Positions 38,508 through 47,700 are shown, counted from the stretch's first letter. The stretch is 64,000 bases of DNA from an uncultured Muribaculaceae bacterium (GCA_944320595.1 CALUIB010000007.1:62001-126000); one strand, 5' to 3'. Program-made: numbers and translations. Notes: generated from the sequence alone by a model not told the origin.

Positions 38508-38524
38508 AGCCCTTTATCTGTGTG

Positions 38525-39796
38525 TTATCGGTTATTGCGCAAATCTATGGTCTGTTTCCTGTCGGGACCTACCGATATTATGGTTATCGGCACGTTCAGT
38601 TCCTGTTCCAAGTAACTTATGTAAGCCTTGAACTGCTCGGGGAACTGCTCGGGCGAGGTAATGCCCGTCATGTCCATGTTCCAGCCTTCCATTTCGGTAT
38701 ATACCGGCTCTATGCCATGCTCTATGTCGTAGGGGAAATCGCGCGTTTCCACACCGTTCACCCGGTAGGAGTTGCACACCTTCACCACGGGGAACCCGTC
38801 GAGCACGTCGCTCTTCATCATTATAAGCTGCGTCACTCCGTTAAGCATTATCGTGTAGCGCAAAGCCACAAGGTCGATCCAGCCGCAACGGCGTTCACGC
38901 CCGGTCACTGCACCATATTCGTGGCCTATGTCGCGAATCCTTGCCCCGGTTTCATCGTGCAACTCGGTAGGGAACGGGCCACTGCCAACACGTGTGCAAT
39001 ATGCCTTGAATATACCATACACCTCCCCTATCTTGCCAGGAGCTACGCCGAGCCCGGCACAAGCACCGGCACACACGGTGTTGGACGAAGTTACAAACGG
39101 GTATGAGCCGAAGTCCACATCAAGCATGCTGCCCTGGGCTCCCTCGCACAATATCTTCTTGTCCTCGTCGATATATTTGTTTACAACAAATTCGCTATCT
39201 ATAATGTCATACTGTTTCAAGTATTCTATTGCATCGAGCCACTTGGCCTCGGCCTCGGCAATGTCAACGGTCTCGCCAAGAGCCTCAAGCAAATTCACGT
39301 GGCGTTTTTTCGCTATGCTGTACTTCTCGTCGAAGTTGCAGAATATATCGCCTACGCGCAGGCCGTTGCGGCTCACCTTGTCGGTATAAGTAGGGCCTAT
39401 GCCTTTGCCCGTCGTGCCTATTTTGGCATCGCCTTTCAATTTCTCGTATGCGGCATCGAGCAGGCGGTGGGTTGGCATAATCAAATGCGCCTTCCTCGAT
39501 ATTTTAAGCACGTGTTTCAAGTCAACGCCGCTCTGCATAAGCGACTCGGCCTCGTCGCGGAACAACACAGGGTCGAGCACCACACCGTTGCCTATTATAT
39601 TCACCTGACCGTGCTGGAAAATCCCCGACGGTATCGACCGTAACACATATTTTTTTCCTTCAAATTCAAGGGTATGTCCAGCATTAGGCCCGCCTTGGAA
39701 ACGAGCCACCACATCGTAATGCGGCGTAAGCACGTCCACTACTTTTCCTTTACCCTCGTCGCCCCATTGAAGGCCCAGTAATACATCCACTTTCAT
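38525..39796 (-). CDS. purA: Adenylosuccinate synthase
   Basis: 423 residues. The N-terminal P-loop is GLQWGDEGKGKVVD, then GGPNAGHTLEF, IGTTGKGIGPTYTDK and the C-terminal region with TGRERRCGWIDLVALRY are family hallmarks. It joins IMP and aspartate with GTP to give adenylosuccinate in AMP synthesis. The ATG overlaps the Fur-family stop by four bases. Confidence 0.97.
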   Translation of the reverse strand: MKVDVLLGLQWGDEGKGKVVDVLTPHYDVVARFQGGPNAGHTLEFEGKKYVLRSIPSGIFQHGQVNIIGNGVVLDPVLFRDEAESLMQSGVDLKHVLKISRKAHLIMPTHRLLDAAYEKLKGDAKIGTTGKGIGPTYTDKVSRNGLRVGDIFCNFDEKYSIAKKRHVNLLEALGETVDIAEAEAKWLDAIEYLKQYDIIDSEFVVNKYIDEDKKILCEGAQGSMLDVDFGSYPFVTSSNTVCAGACAGLGVAPGKIGEVYGIFKAYCTRVGSGPFPTELHDETGARIRDIGHEYGAVTGRERRCGWIDLVALRYTIMLNGVTQLIMMKSDVLDGFPVVKVCNSYRVNGVETRDFPYDIEHGIEPVYTEMEGWNMDMTGITSPEQFPEQFKAYISYLEQELNVPITIISVGPDRKQTIDLRNNR

Positions 39797-40290
39797 AATT
39801 TCGATGGTGTTATATCTTTTTTGTTAGTATTCAATTTGCGTTTCACCCTGCGAGCACAGGCATTGCACACGCCGTAGATATACAACACGTAATACGATGC
39901 CGTGAACGAAGAATACCGTCGGGAATTCATATATTTCATCAGCTCAGTATCTTTTATCTCCTTGATTTTGCCACATTCAGTGCAAATCAAGTGGTGATGG
40001 TTGAGCGTCTCGGCCATGCACTCATATTGCGACTGGTTGCTACCAAACTGGTGCCTGCGTAATATGCCGCAATCGGTTAACAAGTCGAGCGTGTTGTAAA
40101 TGGTGGCACGGCTCACGTGGTAAGCCTCCTCTTCCATACGGCGGTACAGCAAGTCGGCACTGAAATGCTCGCCAAACGACATGGCCATATCAAGTATGGC
40201 AAACCGCTCGGGCGTCTTACGCATCTTGTGGTTCTCCATATACATGGCAAACTTGCTCTTGGCATTCAGTTTCAATTTGTCGTCAATCAT
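39793..40290 (-). CDS. Fur-family transcriptional regulator
   Basis: 165 residues from the ATG at 40290. The frame extends to 40401, but the -7 promoter box at 40332-40339 makes that impossible for the main transcript. A winged helix contains SRATIYNTLDLLTDCGILRR. A metal-binding part has HHHLICTECGKIKEI and a second Cys pair CNACAR, the structural zinc site. Whether it senses iron, zinc or peroxide cannot be decided. It is translationally coupled to purA and heads a six-gene unit. Confidence 0.9.
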   Translation of the reverse strand: MIDDKLKLNAKSKFAMYMENHKMRKTPERFAILDMAMSFGEHFSADLLYRRMEEEAYHVSRATIYNTLDLLTDCGILRRHQFGSNQSQYECMAETLNHHHLICTECGKIKEIKDTELMKYMNSRRYSSFTASYYVLYIYGVCNACARRVKRKLNTNKKDITPSKL

Positions 40291-40331
40291 CGTCCTAACC
40301 GCATGGGCGGAACTTTGCCCAAGCCCAACTG

Positions 40332-40363
40332 CAAAGATAATGCAACTTGCACTCAATTGCAAA
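40332..40363 (-). promoter_or_regulatory. Promoter of the fur-purA-DUF1015-T9SS cargo-mltD-uvrA unit
   Basis: Minus strand: TTTG (40360-40363), 20 bp, TATCTTTG (40332-40339), a perfect match. Predicted leader about 35 nt. The spacer is partly similar to the promoters at 31976 and 61857 (TGCAA and CAATT blocks at the same places). Confidence 0.8.
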
Positions 40364-40444
40364 TAATACGCACACTGATTACGCAACGACAAACATATCA
40401 AAATGCCGTTGATGACTGGCGATTAAAAGCCGGGCCAGCCGTGG

Positions 40445-41440
40445 CTACAACCTGTCGATTTCTTCGACTGGAATACCAGTGCATTTTGCAATAGCATCGA
40501 CTGGCATACCCATCTCCTTCATCTTGCGAGCTGCCGCCAAATTAGCTTCCATGCGCCCCTTTTCAAGACCTTGCATTTCGCCTTTCGTGTAACCCTCCTT
40601 GAGTCCTTCCTCATGACCTTTTTTAAGTCCTTCTTCATGACCTTTTTTGAGACCCTCCTGAAGTCCTTTTTTGAGCCCTTCTTGGAGACCTTCCTTGAGC
40701 CCTTCTTGATGGCCGCTATCCCAACCTGTCATAATCACGCTTTGCTGGTAGCGCAAGGCTTCCATGTCGCGGCGATATGCCCGTTTTTCAGTTTCCGACA
40801 TAGAGTCAACTCGCAACCGCTCTCTTGCCTCAGGCAATCCCTCGGCTGTGGCTCCGGCATCTATTTCCCCAGTCTTCAAGAATTTCATCCATTCATCGAG
40901 AGGGGTCTTAGCCACCTCGTTAAAATCATTCACTTTCAGCACATAATATTCTGGAAACACATCACCGGCATATTTACCTTGGAATACTTTCTGCTGCCGT
41001 GGCGATAGCATCAATATGTCATTGTTATGTATCCCCTTGAACTCGGTTTTACCATGATATACATAATCGTTACCCTGCCCAAGCTCAAAATACACAATGT
41101 TGATGGAATACACTTTGCGCACCTTGTCGTATGCATCACCAAGATTGATATACTCCGACACGGTTTTCGACACCCCATACAACATTCGATGGAAATAGCT
41201 CAACTCATGGTTATTTTGCACCTCGATTATTATCAGCCGCCCCTTGGTATCCTCGGCCAAAATATCGGCGCGGTTGAACTTGTCGGTAGCGTCTTCCTGG
41301 TTCGACTCGCTTTCAAGGAATCGGCATATATGCATTTTTTCCCCAAGCAAAGTGGAAAGAAACCCCTCAAGCACCACGAAATTGCTCTTATCGCGCAGCA
41401 ACCGCTTCATCGCCCAATCAAACCGTACCAAACTTTCCAT
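40445..41440 (-). CDS. Rpn-family recombination-promoting nuclease/putative transposase
   Basis: 331 residues from Met at 41440 (MESLVRFDWAMKRLL; a Met two codons earlier at 41446 is possible). The PD-(D/E)XK nuclease core contains FNRADILAEDTKGRLIIIEVQ, with the Asp and Glu-x-Gln of the active site. A C-terminal tract of Gly-rich KEGLxEGLKKG repeats follows, ending in MPVDAIAKCTGIPVEEI, a common tail of this family. Rpn proteins are DNA endonucleases that raise recombination and often behave as mobile genes. No terminal repeats or target duplications were seen. Single gene with its own promoter. Confidence 0.88.
   Translation of the reverse strand: MESLVRFDWAMKRLLRDKSNFVVLEGFLSTLLGEKMHICRFLESESNQEDATDKFNRADILAEDTKGRLIIIEVQNNHELSYFHRMLYGVSKTVSEYINLGDAYDKVRKVYSINIVYFELGQGNDYVYHGKTEFKGIHNNDILMLSPRQQKVFQGKYAGDVFPEYYVLKVNDFNEVAKTPLDEWMKFLKTGEIDAGATAEGLPEARERLRVDSMSETEKRAYRRDMEALRYQQSVIMTGWDSGHQEGLKEGLQEGLKKGLQEGLKKGHEEGLKKGHEEGLKEGYTKGEMQGLEKGRMEANLAAARKMKEMGMPVDAIAKCTGIPVEEIDRL
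40571..40717 (-). repeat. Tandem repeat inside the Rpn gene coding for the xEGLxKG tract
   Basis: About a dozen imperfect 12-base units (each coding four residues such as KEGL or KKGH) occur, some arranged as near-identical 24-base pairs. Unit number probably varies between strains by slippage. Confidence 0.75.
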
Positions 41441-41471
41441 AATCATTCCCCCTTTTAATATTCCTGATATG

Positions 41472-41501
41472 CAAATTTAGCATTTTATTTCTCTCGCACA
41501 A
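41472..41501 (-). promoter_or_regulatory. Promoter of the Rpn gene
   Basis: Minus strand: TTG (41499-41501), 19 bp, TAAATTTG (41472-41479). Leader about 25 nt. Confidence 0.6.
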
Positions 41502-41520
41502 CGCAATAGCACAATTTATT

Positions 41521-42741
41521 CTAAAAATAGATGGAGGCTGAGCCGCCGACTGCGACATACTGGGCGACACCATCCTGCCCGGCGACGTATGAGCCGCCAA
41601 GACCGTAATCGCAAAACAGACGGAAACCAAATGTCTCGGCCGTTAACAGCGATGCCGACACGCCCACTTCCATGCAGGCCGTGGAACATCCGCCAATCCG
41701 GACCGAACTATCGAGCAAGCAATCTCCATAATACGCATAACCTGCCACCGCTTTCGCCCCCAAGCGCAATTGCGAAAACACGGGATAAGAAAAATAGCCC
41801 CCGGCCATCACCCGTGCCACATTCATCGGTTCGGCGGCAAGCGAACCGCCATACTCGATAGGCATTACCGACATTGCGGCACTGCCTCCCACCCCCACGT
41901 GTGGGTTAAAGAAATATGCCCCTTGCACACCTGCATTTATTCCAACTGTAGGTTTCACTTCCACTCCCCCCGGCAAGCTATACCGTGTGAGCGGCAGGCT
42001 CATGGCCAGGTCTGTGGAAAGGAACGACGGATTCCTCCAACGGTCGAGCGGGTCGGCATAAATCCAGTCGCTCAATCCACGCTCTTTGAATATCAGGTCG
42101 GCAAGATAATATCCCATTTCAGTCATAAGCACGCCTATGCCTGCACCCACCACTATATCACTCGCCCAGTGCCTGTTATGCACCATGCGACTTGCAGCCG
42201 TGGCAGTGGCCACAGTGTATCCGCCAAGGCTTATCCACGGGCTGCGGCAGCCATATTCCTTGTGCAACATCGTTGCAAGCATATATGAGATGGCCGTGTG
42301 CCCCGAAGGGAATGAACGGTCATCGTCGCCATCGGGACGAACCTCGCCCACCGAACGTTTCAGTCCTTCAGCCACCCCTATGGTCAACACTGCCGAGAAG
42401 GCATCGCTCACAATCATGCGTGGCCACGAACTGCGCCCTTCCATGCCGCCAACCTTCAATGCAAGCAACGCCACCCCGGGCGCATATTGCAGGTAATCTT
42501 CATATTGGGTATCGTAATGGCGAGCGAAGTTGCCCACCGCACCGTCTTTCATACTGCCGTTTGCGCCATACACGGCCAGTCCGCCCACAATCACAGGCAG
42601 GCCGACATGAGTAATTTTAAAAGCCGGCGTAGAGGCTGCACGGTCGAAACAGCTCACGCTGTCGGCTCGCTCAGCAGCAACGCCACGCAAGCCACAACAG
42701 GCAACCATGCATATAATCAATGTCCTGACAAGAGTTTTCAT
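41521..42741 (-). CDS. PAP2-family phosphatase with a C-terminal outer-membrane-like region
   Basis: 406 residues from Met at 42741, which starts a signal peptide (MKTLVRTLIICMVACC); the frame open to 42789 overlaps prmC. The PAP2 triad is complete: KRSVGEVRP (Kx6RP), PSGH, and SRMVHNRHWASD (SRx5Hx3D). The last 150 residues alternate polar and aromatic residues and end in SIYF, which suggests a beta-barrel. Such proteins dephosphorylate lipids such as undecaprenyl or phosphatidylglycerol phosphate, or lipid A. The exact substrate is unknown. Divergent from prmC. Confidence 0.85.
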   Translation of the reverse strand: MKTLVRTLIICMVACCGLRGVAAERADSVSCFDRAASTPAFKITHVGLPVIVGGLAVYGANGSMKDGAVGNFARHYDTQYEDYLQYAPGVALLALKVGGMEGRSSWPRMIVSDAFSAVLTIGVAEGLKRSVGEVRPDGDDDRSFPSGHTAISYMLATMLHKEYGCRSPWISLGGYTVATATAASRMVHNRHWASDIVVGAGIGVLMTEMGYYLADLIFKERGLSDWIYADPLDRWRNPSFLSTDLAMSLPLTRYSLPGGVEVKPTVGINAGVQGAYFFNPHVGVGGSAAMSVMPIEYGGSLAAEPMNVARVMAGGYFSYPVFSQLRLGAKAVAGYAYYGDCLLDSSVRIGGCSTACMEVGVSASLLTAETFGFRLFCDYGLGGSYVAGQDGVAQYVAVGGSASIYF

Positions 42742-42755
42742 CAATGGAAAATTAG

Positions 42756-42777
42756 TAAATTTGCAACTGCAAACATA
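42756..42777. promoter_or_regulatory. Back-to-back -7 boxes for prmC and the PAP2 gene
   Basis: TAAATTTG (42756-42763) reads toward prmC and TATGTTTG (minus strand, 42770-42777) toward the PAP2 gene. The whole gap is only 46 bp and the -33 elements would fall inside the coding sequences, where no good match is seen. Confidence 0.45.
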
Positions 42778-42787
42778 CGAAAAAATC

Positions 42788-43633
42788 ATGACATTAGAGG
42801 AAATACTGCGTGACTTCAGGCAACGGCTCGCACCATGCTACCCTGCCGGGGAAATCAACGGAATGGAAATGGCAATGCTCGACAACGTGCTTAATTACAG
42901 CCGTGTAGATGCCATATTGCACGGCGGCGACGAAATGTCTGATTTTATTGCCGATAAATTCGTGGCTGTTGCCGGACGGCTGCTGAAGCACGAACCCATA
43001 CAATACATACTTGGCGACACCTATTTCCACGGTCACCACTTCCACGTAACCCCAGCTACCTTAATTCCTCGACCCGAAACCGAGCAACTTATCGACATGA
43101 TTGCCGATGAAAACCGGGCAACCGACTTGCGTGTGCTCGACATTGGCACTGGTTCGGGTTGCATAGCCATTTCACTGGCCCGCGCCATGTGTTTTCCACA
43201 AATAGATGCCATCGACATCAGCCACGAGGCTCTATCGGTGGCAAAAGAAAATGCCAAAAGGCTGAAAGCTAATGTCAAATTCATACAAGCCGACATATTG
43301 GCCATGCCGCAGCCCACTACGCCAAGCTATGACATAATAGTAAGTAATCCGCCTTACATAGCCGATAGCGAACGCGCCGAAATGGAACATAACGTGCTCG
43401 ATTACGAGCCGCACTCGGCACTATTCGTTCCCGACGACAACCCGCTGCTATTTTACCGCGCAATTGCGCATTATGCCTCGGCAGCATTGCTCCCAAATGG
43501 AAAATTGTATTTGGAAATCAACAGCCGTTTCCCATCAGAAACCTGCAAGCTTCTTAACCAATACGGATTTACCGACACACAAGCCATAAACGATTACCGT
43601 GGCCTGCCACGTTTCGTCACCGCCACTCGCTAA
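42788..43633 (+). CDS. prmC: Peptide chain release factor N5-glutamine methyltransferase
   Basis: 281 residues from the ATG at 42788; the longer frame from 42707 overlaps the divergent PAP2 gene and lacks family likeness. The SAM-binding motif is VLDIGTGSGCIAISLA, and the catalytic NPPY motif is in IIVSNPPYI. It methylates the GGQ glutamine of release factors RF1 and RF2, raising termination efficiency. Single gene; converges with folE over a 72-bp gap. Confidence 0.94.
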   Translation: MTLEEILRDFRQRLAPCYPAGEINGMEMAMLDNVLNYSRVDAILHGGDEMSDFIADKFVAVAGRLLKHEPIQYILGDTYFHGHHFHVTPATLIPRPETEQLIDMIADENRATDLRVLDIGTGSGCIAISLARAMCFPQIDAIDISHEALSVAKENAKRLKANVKFIQADILAMPQPTTPSYDIIVSNPPYIADSERAEMEHNVLDYEPHSALFVPDDNPLLFYRAIAHYASAALLPNGKLYLEINSRFPSETCKLLNQYGFTDTQAINDYRGLPRFVTATR

Positions 43634-43705
43634 ATTTCTGCGTTATTTCTCATTTTCTAAAAGATACGGCAAAAGTTTCCTTATCAGGCAACTTTTCCTT
43701 TCCTA

Positions 43706-44284
43706 TTACCGCAACGAGTCAAGGAACTCGCGGCGCAACGAAGCATCGTCGGCAAAGGCACCGCTGAAGTCCATCGTCACCGTTGTGCTGTCTTGCTTTT
43801 CCACTCCGCGCATCTTCATGCACAAATGGCCGGCCTGACACACCACTATTACTCCTTTGCTCGTAAGGGTACGCGTGAGCAGCGAGCATATCTCGCCAGT
43901 AAGGCGTTCCTGCACTTGCAAGCGGTGGGCATACACATCGACGATACGGGCCAACTTGCTCAGGCCCACAATATGTCCGTCGGGGACATAACCTATGGAT
44001 ATGCGCCCGAAAAACGGCAGAATATGGTGTTCGCACACCGAGTAAAATTCTATATCCTTCACTGTCACCACTTGCGAACCCGAGTGCTCGAATATTGCCG
44101 AGCGCACTATGCCCTCAGGGTCTTCCCTATATCCGCGTGTAATGTCCATTATGGCCTTTGCAGCCCTTACCGGGGTTTTCAACAAGCCTTCGCGGCTGGG
44201 ATCCTCCCCCACCAATTCAAGTATGCGGCGATAACAAGCGGCTATCTCTTCGACAGTCTTTTCGTCATATTTGTTCAATATCAT
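43706..44284 (-). CDS. folE: GTP cyclohydrolase I
   Basis: 192 residues. Zinc-binding and catalytic residues appear in YSVCEHHILPFFGRI and CQAGHLCM; SKLARIVD is also conserved. It converts GTP to 7,8-dihydroneopterin triphosphate, the first step of folate synthesis. Start overlaps the SPOR gene stop by four bases. Confidence 0.96.
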   Translation of the reverse strand: MILNKYDEKTVEEIAACYRRILELVGEDPSREGLLKTPVRAAKAIMDITRGYREDPEGIVRSAIFEHSGSQVVTVKDIEFYSVCEHHILPFFGRISIGYVPDGHIVGLSKLARIVDVYAHRLQVQERLTGEICSLLTRTLTSKGVIVVCQAGHLCMKMRGVEKQDSTTVTMDFSGAFADDASLRREFLDSLR

Positions 44285-44763
44285 TGCGGTAAAGTGTTAA
44301 TTACGTCCACGACGATAATCATCTCGCCGGCAAAGCCGGGAAACGCCTCGCGCAATTCGGCAAGCCGTGCAGCAGCCTCATCGCGTGTGCGGAAGTCTCC
44401 CACTCTAAGCCGCCACGATGGAGCGTCGTAGGTGATATATGTTCCCATCTCGGGAAACGATTCTTTTATGCTGCGTTCCTTCGACAAAGCCTCCCCCTTG
44501 GCAGTGCGTTGGTTGCGGTCAGAAAACACTTGTATGCGGTATCCCACTATGTTTTTCCCGCCACGAGCGTGGTCGCGTGCGGCCACGTTGGTAGTATCGC
44601 CGTTTTCGGCACTCAGGCGCAAATTCAACGCTGCCGGCTGATGTACAGTCACGCGCCCACCCGAGACCATGTTCAGGTACTCGGCTATAGTCATGTCTTC
44701 GGCCATCGAAGGCAGCAGTGCTGCGGCAACCATGGCAATCAAAAGAAACAAACGGTTAGGCAT
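44281..44763 (-). CDS. SPOR-domain secreted protein
   Basis: 160 residues with a signal peptide (MPNRLFLLIAMVAAALLPSMA). The C-terminal SPOR domain (about 80-155) includes GYRIQVFSDRNQRTAKGEA and WRLRVGDFRTRDEAAARL. SPOR domains bind denuded glycan strands of peptidoglycan at the division site. Coupled to folE by a 4-base overlap; a terminator separates it from tpiA upstream. Confidence 0.88.
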   Translation of the reverse strand: MPNRLFLLIAMVAAALLPSMAEDMTIAEYLNMVSGGRVTVHQPAALNLRLSAENGDTTNVAARDHARGGKNIVGYRIQVFSDRNQRTAKGEALSKERSIKESFPEMGTYITYDAPSWRLRVGDFRTRDEAAARLAELREAFPGFAGEMIIVVDVINTLPQ

Positions 44764-44838
44764 AAAAGTGTATATAATTTTATTGCTATAAGGAACTGCT
44801 TAAATTGCAAAATCTGAGCAGTACCTACGTTTTATGAT

Positions 44839-44877
44839 AAAAAAATCGAGGATGTGCCGCGCTTTCTCATGCGGCAC
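44839..44877 (-). terminator. Terminator after tpiA
   Basis: Minus strand: GTGCCGC pairs with GCGGCAC (44854-44860 with 44871-44877), then after eight bases TTTTTTTA. The gap between stem and T tract is longer than usual, so it may leak into the SPOR-folE genes. Confidence 0.6.
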
Positions 44878-44905
44878 TTCCCCAATGCTTTAAACCTAAA
44901 AGGAA

Positions 44906-45658
44906 TTAAAATGCCTTCACGATACCCATGAACGACTCGGCTTCGAGTGCGGCACCGCCAATGAGGCCACCGTCAACGTCGGGCTTAGCAAAGAGTTCCT
45001 TGGCATTGCTCGGCTTGCAGCTACCGCCATAAAGGATGGTAGTGTCTTCGGCCACTTGCTTGCCATACTTGCTTTCGATAAGGCCACGGATAAATGCGTG
45101 AATTTCCTCGGCTTGGTCGGCAGTTGCAGTCTTGCCTGTGCCGATTGCCCATACCGGCTCGTAAGCAAGGATAATCTTGCCGAAATCTTCAGCCGAAAGG
45201 CCAAACACCGATGCCAATTGAGCTTCAACAACTTCGTTTTGCTTGCCGGCTTCGCGTTCCTCAAGCACCTCACCGATGCAGAAGATGACCTTCAGTCCGT
45301 TTTCAAGGGCGAGTTTAACCTTCTCGGCAAGTATTTCCACTGTTTCGTGATAATAAGCGCGACGCTCAGAGTGGCCAAGGATAACATATTGTGCACCTGT
45401 CGATGCAACCATGGCTGCCGACACTTCGCCAGTGTATGCGCCCTTAACCTTGTCGGCACAGTTTTCTGCGCTCAGGCCGAGCTTGTTGCTGTCGATTACA
45501 GCTGCAACGGCGGTCAAGTGGGTGAAAGGCACACCGATGATTACATCGCAATTGGGCGTGAAGCCCTTCAATGCCTCGTTGACTTCGGTAGCGAGTTTAA
45601 CGCCTTCCGGAACTGTGGTATTCATCTTCCAGTTTCCGGCTACAATGTTCTTCCTCAT
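44906..45658 (-). CDS. tpiA: Triosephosphate isomerase
   Basis: 250 residues. Substrate-binding NWKMN near the N-terminus, catalytic His in ILGHSERR and catalytic Glu in [17 protein letters not shown], and phosphate-binding YGGSCKP and GGLIGGAAL. It interconverts dihydroxyacetone phosphate and glyceraldehyde-3-phosphate in glycolysis. It starts 36 bp after the BT_3928-family gene. Confidence 0.97.
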   Translation of the reverse strand: MRKNIVAGNWKMNTTVPEGVKLATEVNEALKGFTPNCDVIIGVPFTHLTAVAAVIDSNKLGLSAENCADKVKGAYTGEVSAAMVASTGAQYVILGHSERRAYYHETVEILAEKVKLALENGLKVIFCIGEVLEEREAGKQNEVVEAQLASVFGLSAEDFGKIILAYEPVWAIGTGKTATADQAEEIHAFIRGLIESKYGKQVAEDTTILYGGSCKPSNAKELFAKPDVDGGLIGGAALEAESFMGIVKAF

Positions 45659-45694
45659 AATTCTTTAATTTATAAAGTGTATTGATGATTATTC

Positions 45695-47047
45695 CTATTC
45701 TTGCTGGTTTTCGTTTCCCGGCTGCAAATTTACCGTTTTTTTCCGACTTTTCCTTACTCGGCGCAAGCTAAATTTCACCACCAAGTGGGTGCGGTTGACC
45801 ACAAGCACCAGCAACATGGCCGACAAGTATATCAACGAGATGAAATAAAGCACGTGGCTAGGCTCCACGTCGGCCATGGCAACATCGTCGATACTGGCCG
45901 CATCATCGATATTGTCGATGCTCATCGACTGCATGGTGCGTTTCCATGCCACCGCCCCGTCGCGCAGCAGCACGGCTGCCGGATTGCCACGGGCAAGCAT
46001 CTTTAGCTCGCTGTCGTCCATCACATACATCGGGTAATCGGCCATCGACAGGTCGTTCCATTCGGCAATTTCATCCTTTCCGCCCGATGTAAGGCCCACC
46101 ACGTCGATGCCATGCTTGCCGCAAAAGTCGCAAATCTCGTTGATGCGGTAAGTAAAAGGTATCACCACATCGCTCAGCGACGGGAATAGCAGCAGCAATT
46201 GCTCGCCATGACCCAGTATCACATCGTCGGCAACCCCATAATCTGTATCAAGCACCGTTATGGGGCGATGCGCGGCAGCAGCAACCATTGTATCGACACC
46301 CCCCGACTCCACAGGCCGCCTATCGACAAACGCCCAAGTGTCGTCGGGCAGGCTGTCGAGCGTGAATTCTTGCGCCAAGCCGTTTTTCTCGTATATGAAT
46401 ATGTATTCCGAATTGTCGGCGGTATCGTCGTTGCCCGACACGATTGTACCCACTGGAAACGGGCGGAAATCGATAAGCGGCTGGAACGAATATCCAAGCC
46501 ACGCCACCATCAAAAGATAAGCCACCGAAAGCACTGCCACAATCCATTGCACGGCAAAGCCATAGATATTTTTCACCTTGCGGTTGAATATCACAAGGTA
46601 AACTAGCGCAACGGTAAGTGCCACATTTTTCCAAAACGTACCCCAGTTGCTCAAGGTAATTGCATCGCCGAAACAGCCACAGTCAGCCACATCATTGGTT
46701 ATAGCGATGTAGAGGGTCAACGGAACCATGACCGTCATCATGGCCAACATGGCCCACGGCGTGAAACGACGGTAAATACCGAGCAGCATAAATGCGCCTA
46801 ACATAAACTCCACCGCCGACACCGAGAATGCCATAAACGTAAGCAGCCCATTATAGTCGTAAAAGCCAAACGAACGCAAATATTCGTCAAACTTGTATAT
46901 GCTGCCCCACGGGTCTATCCCCTTGGTAAAACCCGAGAACAGAAACACCGCCCCCACCATAAGGCGCAGAAGCCACACTATGGCCGGCCCCCACAACGAG
47001 CCATATAGTTTACTATTCCAAGCCGCAGCTTTTTTCGTCGTCGCCAT
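45695..47047 (-). CDS. BT_3928-family protein with DoxX-like membrane domain
   Basis: 450 residues. The N-terminal 180 residues hold four to five membrane spans with DoxX features (LLRLMVGAVFLFSGFTKGIDPWGSIYK). A soluble part of about 200 residues follows with Cys pair CDFC (HGIDVVGLTSGG nearby), reminiscent of a thioredoxin-like fold, and a last membrane span (HVLYFISLIYLSAMLLVLVV) near the C-terminus. A redox role is a guess. The start overlaps the DUF1599 gene by 35 bp; tpiA follows. Confidence 0.85.
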   Translation of the reverse strand: MATTKKAAAWNSKLYGSLWGPAIVWLLRLMVGAVFLFSGFTKGIDPWGSIYKFDEYLRSFGFYDYNGLLTFMAFSVSAVEFMLGAFMLLGIYRRFTPWAMLAMMTVMVPLTLYIAITNDVADCGCFGDAITLSNWGTFWKNVALTVALVYLVIFNRKVKNIYGFAVQWIVAVLSVAYLLMVAWLGYSFQPLIDFRPFPVGTIVSGNDDTADNSEYIFIYEKNGLAQEFTLDSLPDDTWAFVDRRPVESGGVDTMVAAAAHRPITVLDTDYGVADDVILGHGEQLLLLFPSLSDVVIPFTYRINEICDFCGKHGIDVVGLTSGGKDEIAEWNDLSMADYPMYVMDDSELKMLARGNPAAVLLRDGAVAWKRTMQSMSIDNIDDAASIDDVAMADVEPSHVLYFISLIYLSAMLLVLVVNRTHLVVKFSLRRVRKSRKKTVNLQPGNENQQE

Positions 47048-47579
47048 ACTCGAGTTTTATCAACGCAAACATCGAATAGTTCACCATGTCCATGTAATTG
47101 GCATCTATGCCCTCCGACACCATTGTTTCTCCATGGTTGTCCTCAATCTGCTTGGTGCGCTGTATCTTGGTTAGTATCAAGTCGGTGTAGGAATTGATGC
47201 GCATATCGCGCCACGCCTCGTCATAGTCGGCGTTTTTGGCCAGCATAAGTTCCTTGGTCTTCGTCATGAACAGGTCATACAGCTCCACCGCCTTGTCATT
47301 ACTTATATCCACGGTGCTGGCATAGCCCTGCGATAACTGTATAAGCCCTATGATGCCATAGTTGACTATCCCAACAAATTCGGGATATATGCCCTCGCCC
47401 ACTTGAGACACCTTCTTGATTTCAAGGTTGCGTATGCGCTTGGCCTTGATGAAAATCTGGTCGGTTATCGACTCAGGCCGCATTATGCGCCACGATGCAC
47501 CATAATCGTGCAACTTTTTCACAAACAAATCCCTGCAAATCGTTATAACGTGTTCAAACTGTTCTTTGGTATCGCCCAT
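47013..47579 (-). CDS. DUF1599 domain protein
   Basis: 188 residues made of two related halves: KKLHDYGASWRIMRPESITDQIF and, about 80 residues later, KNADYDEAWRDMRINSYTDLIL. The duplicated motif DYxxxWRxMRxxS is the DUF1599 mark, probably one metal- or nucleotide-binding fold per half. Function unknown. First gene of DUF1599-BT_3928-tpiA, with a good promoter upstream. Confidence 0.87.
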   Translation of the reverse strand: MGDTKEQFEHVITICRDLFVKKLHDYGASWRIMRPESITDQIFIKAKRIRNLEIKKVSQVGEGIYPEFVGIVNYGIIGLIQLSQGYASTVDISNDKAVELYDLFMTKTKELMLAKNADYDEAWRDMRINSYTDLILTKIQRTKQIEDNHGETMVSEGIDANYMDMVNYSMFALIKLEYGDDEKSCGLE

Positions 47580-47610
47580 AAGCTATATATAGTTAAAAAC
47601 ATAACCACCG

Positions 47611-47640
47611 CAAATTTACAAAATTCACGCCGCTTGGCAA
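47611..47640 (-). promoter_or_regulatory. Promoter of the DUF1599-tpiA unit
   Basis: Minus strand: TTG (47638-47640), 19 bp, TAAATTTG (47611-47618); leader about 25 nt. Confidence 0.65.
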
Positions 47641-47653
47641 TGCCATACAGGCA

Positions 47654-47700
47654 TAAAAAAACGACAAAGCCCTCCCTGGCATCACGCCTGGAAGGACTTC
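47654..47700 (-). terminator. Terminator of the galactan operon
   Basis: Minus strand: a stem of about 10 bp with G-U pairs (AAGTCCTTCC / GGGAGGGCTT) encloses an inner GGC/GCC helix and is followed by TGTCGTTTTTTTA. It lies 65 bp beyond the GH53 stop. Confidence 0.75.

Noticed and set aside
40571..40717. CRISPR-like repeats
   Set aside because: The units are 12 bases without spacers and lie in a coding frame, coding for a Gly-rich tract.
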